Shown here piece after piece: positions 50,906-52,481 of a stretch of DNA of 52,481 nucleotides (the stretch's first letter is position 1; the number at the start of each line of letters is the position of its first letter). The notes under the pieces are model-generated. The model did no database searches, was not told where the DNA came from, and saw nothing but the letters and a program-made list of their open reading frames with translations. A program made the translations under genes and the position numbers. This DNA comes from Verrucomicrobiaceae bacterium (GTDB taxonomy: Bacteria > Verrucomicrobiota > Verrucomicrobiia > Verrucomicrobiales > Akkermansiaceae), in contig JAIXWR010000019.1 in NCBI GenBank assembly GCA_027491155.1, positions 1-52,481 on the forward strand. Reading direction: 5' to 3'.

Positions 50906-52069
50906 ATGCGCGCGGTCCTGGCACTCGTCTCCCTCTTCCCCGGCACCTGGTTGAATGCCCTGCCGGAACCACCGCCGGCGGCGTTCCGGCCCCAGACCCT
51001 CGATGCCAAGCTCCAGATCGGCTACGGGCTGGCCATCGCGGACGTCGATGGCGATGGAAAACAGGACATCGTGCTGGTGGATGCCAGGGAGACCGTCTGG
51101 TACCGCAATCCCGAGTGGACGAAGCACCGGATGACCGGCGCGCTGACCCCGCTCGACCATGTCTGCGTCGCCGCCTGCGACATCGACCACGACCAAAAGG
51201 CCGAGGTGGCGGTCGGGGCCGGCTGGAATCCCGGCGACACCAAAACCAGCGGCGCGGTCTTCTCCCTCGAGGCACCCGGGGACCGGACGATGGAATGGAC
51301 CGCGCGCAAGCAGCACCACGAGCCGACGGTCCACCGGATGCACTGGGTGAAGGAAGACGGCGGGCGTCATTTCCTCGCCGTCCTTCCGCTCCACGGCTGC
51401 GGCAACGTCAGCACCGAGGGATCCGGGGTCCGCTTTCTCGGCTACCGGCCTGAAAAGGACCGGGAATGGCCCACTTTCCTGATCAACGACCGCTTCCATC
51501 TCGCCCACAACTTCGATCCCGTGACCTGGCCCGGCGCGAAGGGCGAAGCGATGCTGGTCGCCTGCAAGGAAGGCGTCCACCTGCTGGAAAGCGCGGAAGG
51601 CGGCTGGAAATCGACCCGGATGACCGAAAAGGGCAGCGGCGAGGTGCGGCTGGGCAGGCTTCCGGACGGCCGTCGGATGATCGCCACGGTCGAGCCCTTC
51701 CACGGCAACGAAGTGGTCGTCAACCCCGAGAACCCCGGCGGCCTCTGGTCGGCCGGGCGGGTGGTGCTCGACGACTCGCTCGCGGAAGGCCACGCCCTCG
51801 CCACCGCCGATTTCCTGGGGCTCGGCCACGACCAGATCGTCGCCGGCTGGCGCAAGCCCGGCCCGAAGCACGGCAAAGTGGGCATCCGCCTCTACGTCCC
51901 GACCCGGCAAGACGGCAGCGCGTGGAAGCTCCACGCGGTCATCGACGACAACACGATGGCCTGCGAGGACCTGAAGGTCGCGGACCTCAACGGCGACCGG
52001 AAGCCCGACATCATCGCCGCCGGCCGCGCGACCCGGAACCTGATCGTTTACTGGAACACGCGACCGTGA
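50906..52069 (+). CDS. Exported FG-GAP/VCBS-like beta-propeller protein
   Basis: The 387-residue protein has a short signal peptide (MRAVLALVSLFPGTWLNA). The fold is a beta-propeller with calcium-type DxDxDG loops: IADVDGDGKQDIVLVD near residue 45, ACDIDHDQKAEVAVGAG near 92 and VADLNGDRKPDIIAAG near the end. Between them are strands such as VNPENPGGLWSAGRVVL. Such proteins in Verrucomicrobia are extracellular and may bind polysaccharides or other proteins. A strong terminator hairpin follows. The start gives the only good signal peptide. Confidence 0.82.
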   Translation: MRAVLALVSLFPGTWLNALPEPPPAAFRPQTLDAKLQIGYGLAIADVDGDGKQDIVLVDARETVWYRNPEWTKHRMTGALTPLDHVCVAACDIDHDQKAEVAVGAGWNPGDTKTSGAVFSLEAPGDRTMEWTARKQHHEPTVHRMHWVKEDGGRHFLAVLPLHGCGNVSTEGSGVRFLGYRPEKDREWPTFLINDRFHLAHNFDPVTWPGAKGEAMLVACKEGVHLLESAEGGWKSTRMTEKGSGEVRLGRLPDGRRMIATVEPFHGNEVVVNPENPGGLWSAGRVVLDDSLAEGHALATADFLGLGHDQIVAGWRKPGPKHGKVGIRLYVPTRQDGSAWKLHAVIDDNTMACEDLKVADLNGDRKPDIIAAGRATRNLIVYWNTRP

Positions 52070-52132
52070 GCCGACCCGGCTCGCCCGGGCGCCGGCCAAA
52101 TGCACAAGCGGTACACCTCCGGGCACGAAAAA

Positions 52133-52172
52133 ACCGGGACGGTATCGATCCCCCCGGATCGTCCGTCCCGGT
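52133..52172 (+). terminator. Terminator hairpin after the beta-propeller gene
   Basis: ACCGGGACGG at 52133-52142 pairs with CCGTCCCGGT at 52163-52172, and an inner GATCC-CCCC-GGATC hairpin extends the stem. It begins 64 bp after the stop codon. CGTTTC follows on the plus strand and an A-run precedes it, so termination could occur in both directions, more clearly toward the left. Confidence 0.75.
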
Positions 52173-52481
52173 CGTTTCAACCGGCAGTGTCTGAGCAACC
52201 ACTTCGGCTTTCACGCGCCACAGCCCCCCGGCTGCGGCAGCGCTTGATCAGGCAATCCCATGCGGAAAGTGTCGGGCCCGACGCTGGTTCCCGCCCCCCG
52301 GCGGAATCGCGTCGGTCCCGTGCGACCGGCCTGCTGACAGACGGTGCGGGACTTGCCGCTTCGAAGAAAAGACCCCCCGGTCCTGTTCCTCATCGCGCGG
52401 TTCGCCTTCGCAGCCGTTCCCCCCGTCGTGCGGGCCGAAATCTGGAAAAAGGTCGGCACCGGGGGGCTTTCGCCACCGCGC
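52173..52481. other. Gene-free right end
   Basis: No supported gene lies here. A perfect 12-bp palindrome GTCGGGCCCGAC sits at 52271-52282. The leftward frame at 52211-52459 (82 codons) has an Arg/Gly/Thr-rich composition without domain features and is probably not a gene. The next gene may lie beyond the window. Confidence 0.5.

Noticed and set aside
24418..52258. The shared 13-mer ATCAGGCAATCCC near 24420 and 52250
   Set aside because: Matches of this length are expected by chance between two sites in a window of this size, and flanking sequence does not match.
52211..52459. An 82-codon leftward frame at the right edge
   Set aside because: No domain, no convincing ribosome site, and composition like shadow frames.

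Overview
The window looks like chromosomal DNA of a Verrucomicrobiota bacterium, probably a Luteolibacter-like member of Verrucomicrobiales. The evidence is a high-GC genome with strong third-position bias, a DUF1592/DUF1552 gene pair beside a PVC-type haem-binding dehydrogenase-like protein, a fused MurC-MurB enzyme in a shortened division and cell-wall cluster, a very long autotransporter-associated beta-strand repeat (PATR) protein, and many exported proteins of unknown function. No rRNA, tRNA, CRISPR array, phage or transposase gene was seen.

Layout. Positions 1-3720 are an accessory-looking stretch: a tandem octamer repeat, a VWA protein, a gene-poor region with REP-like palindromes, a small exported protein behind a doubled operator-like palindrome, and a YCII protein plus ECF42-type sigma factor pair with base usage unlike its neighbours. 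Positions 3903-11841 hold an exported esterase, the DUF1592 and DUF1552 proteins and, convergent to them, the large PVC haem protein. Positions 12011-14870 carry an acetyltransferase and a dehydrogenase group (Dabb protein, zinc alcohol dehydrogenase, SDR). A 171-bp element with inverted ends lies between the acetyltransferase and the SDR and supplies both stop codons. Positions 15016-15933 encode an extremely acidic exported repeat protein.

Positions 16046-24350 are the cell-wall and division operon, read right to left: murG, murC-murB, ddl, ftsQ, ftsA, ftsZ, with short gaps or overlaps throughout. It makes lipid II and D-Ala-D-Ala and then the Z-ring and its membrane anchor. lysA at 26487 (diaminopimelate decarboxylase) uses meso-diaminopimelate, which is also a peptidoglycan building block. 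It is divergent from an exported papain/C39-like protein. Next comes a 2709-residue exported TPR protein.

Positions 37227-39162 are an ArsR regulator and a CoA-disulfide reductase/rhodanese fusion, a likely reactive-sulfur response unit. Positions 39326-46135 are the 2269-residue PATR protein, with a clear terminator and a leader hairpin over its ribosome binding site. The right end holds two paralogous membrane proteins, an ECF sigma factor/membrane protein pair with an exported neighbour, two small exported proteins (one coiled-coil) and an FG-GAP-like beta-propeller protein.

The most unusual signals are the element that donates stop codons to both neighbours, at least two further families of intergenic palindromes, an FtsZ whose T7 loop lacks the usual first Asp, an SDR with Arg in place of the catalytic Lys, the Asp-rich repeat protein, and a TGTTAGA heptamer that carries every TTA leucine codon I noticed in two long genes. 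All motif comparisons are by eye; no database search was run.
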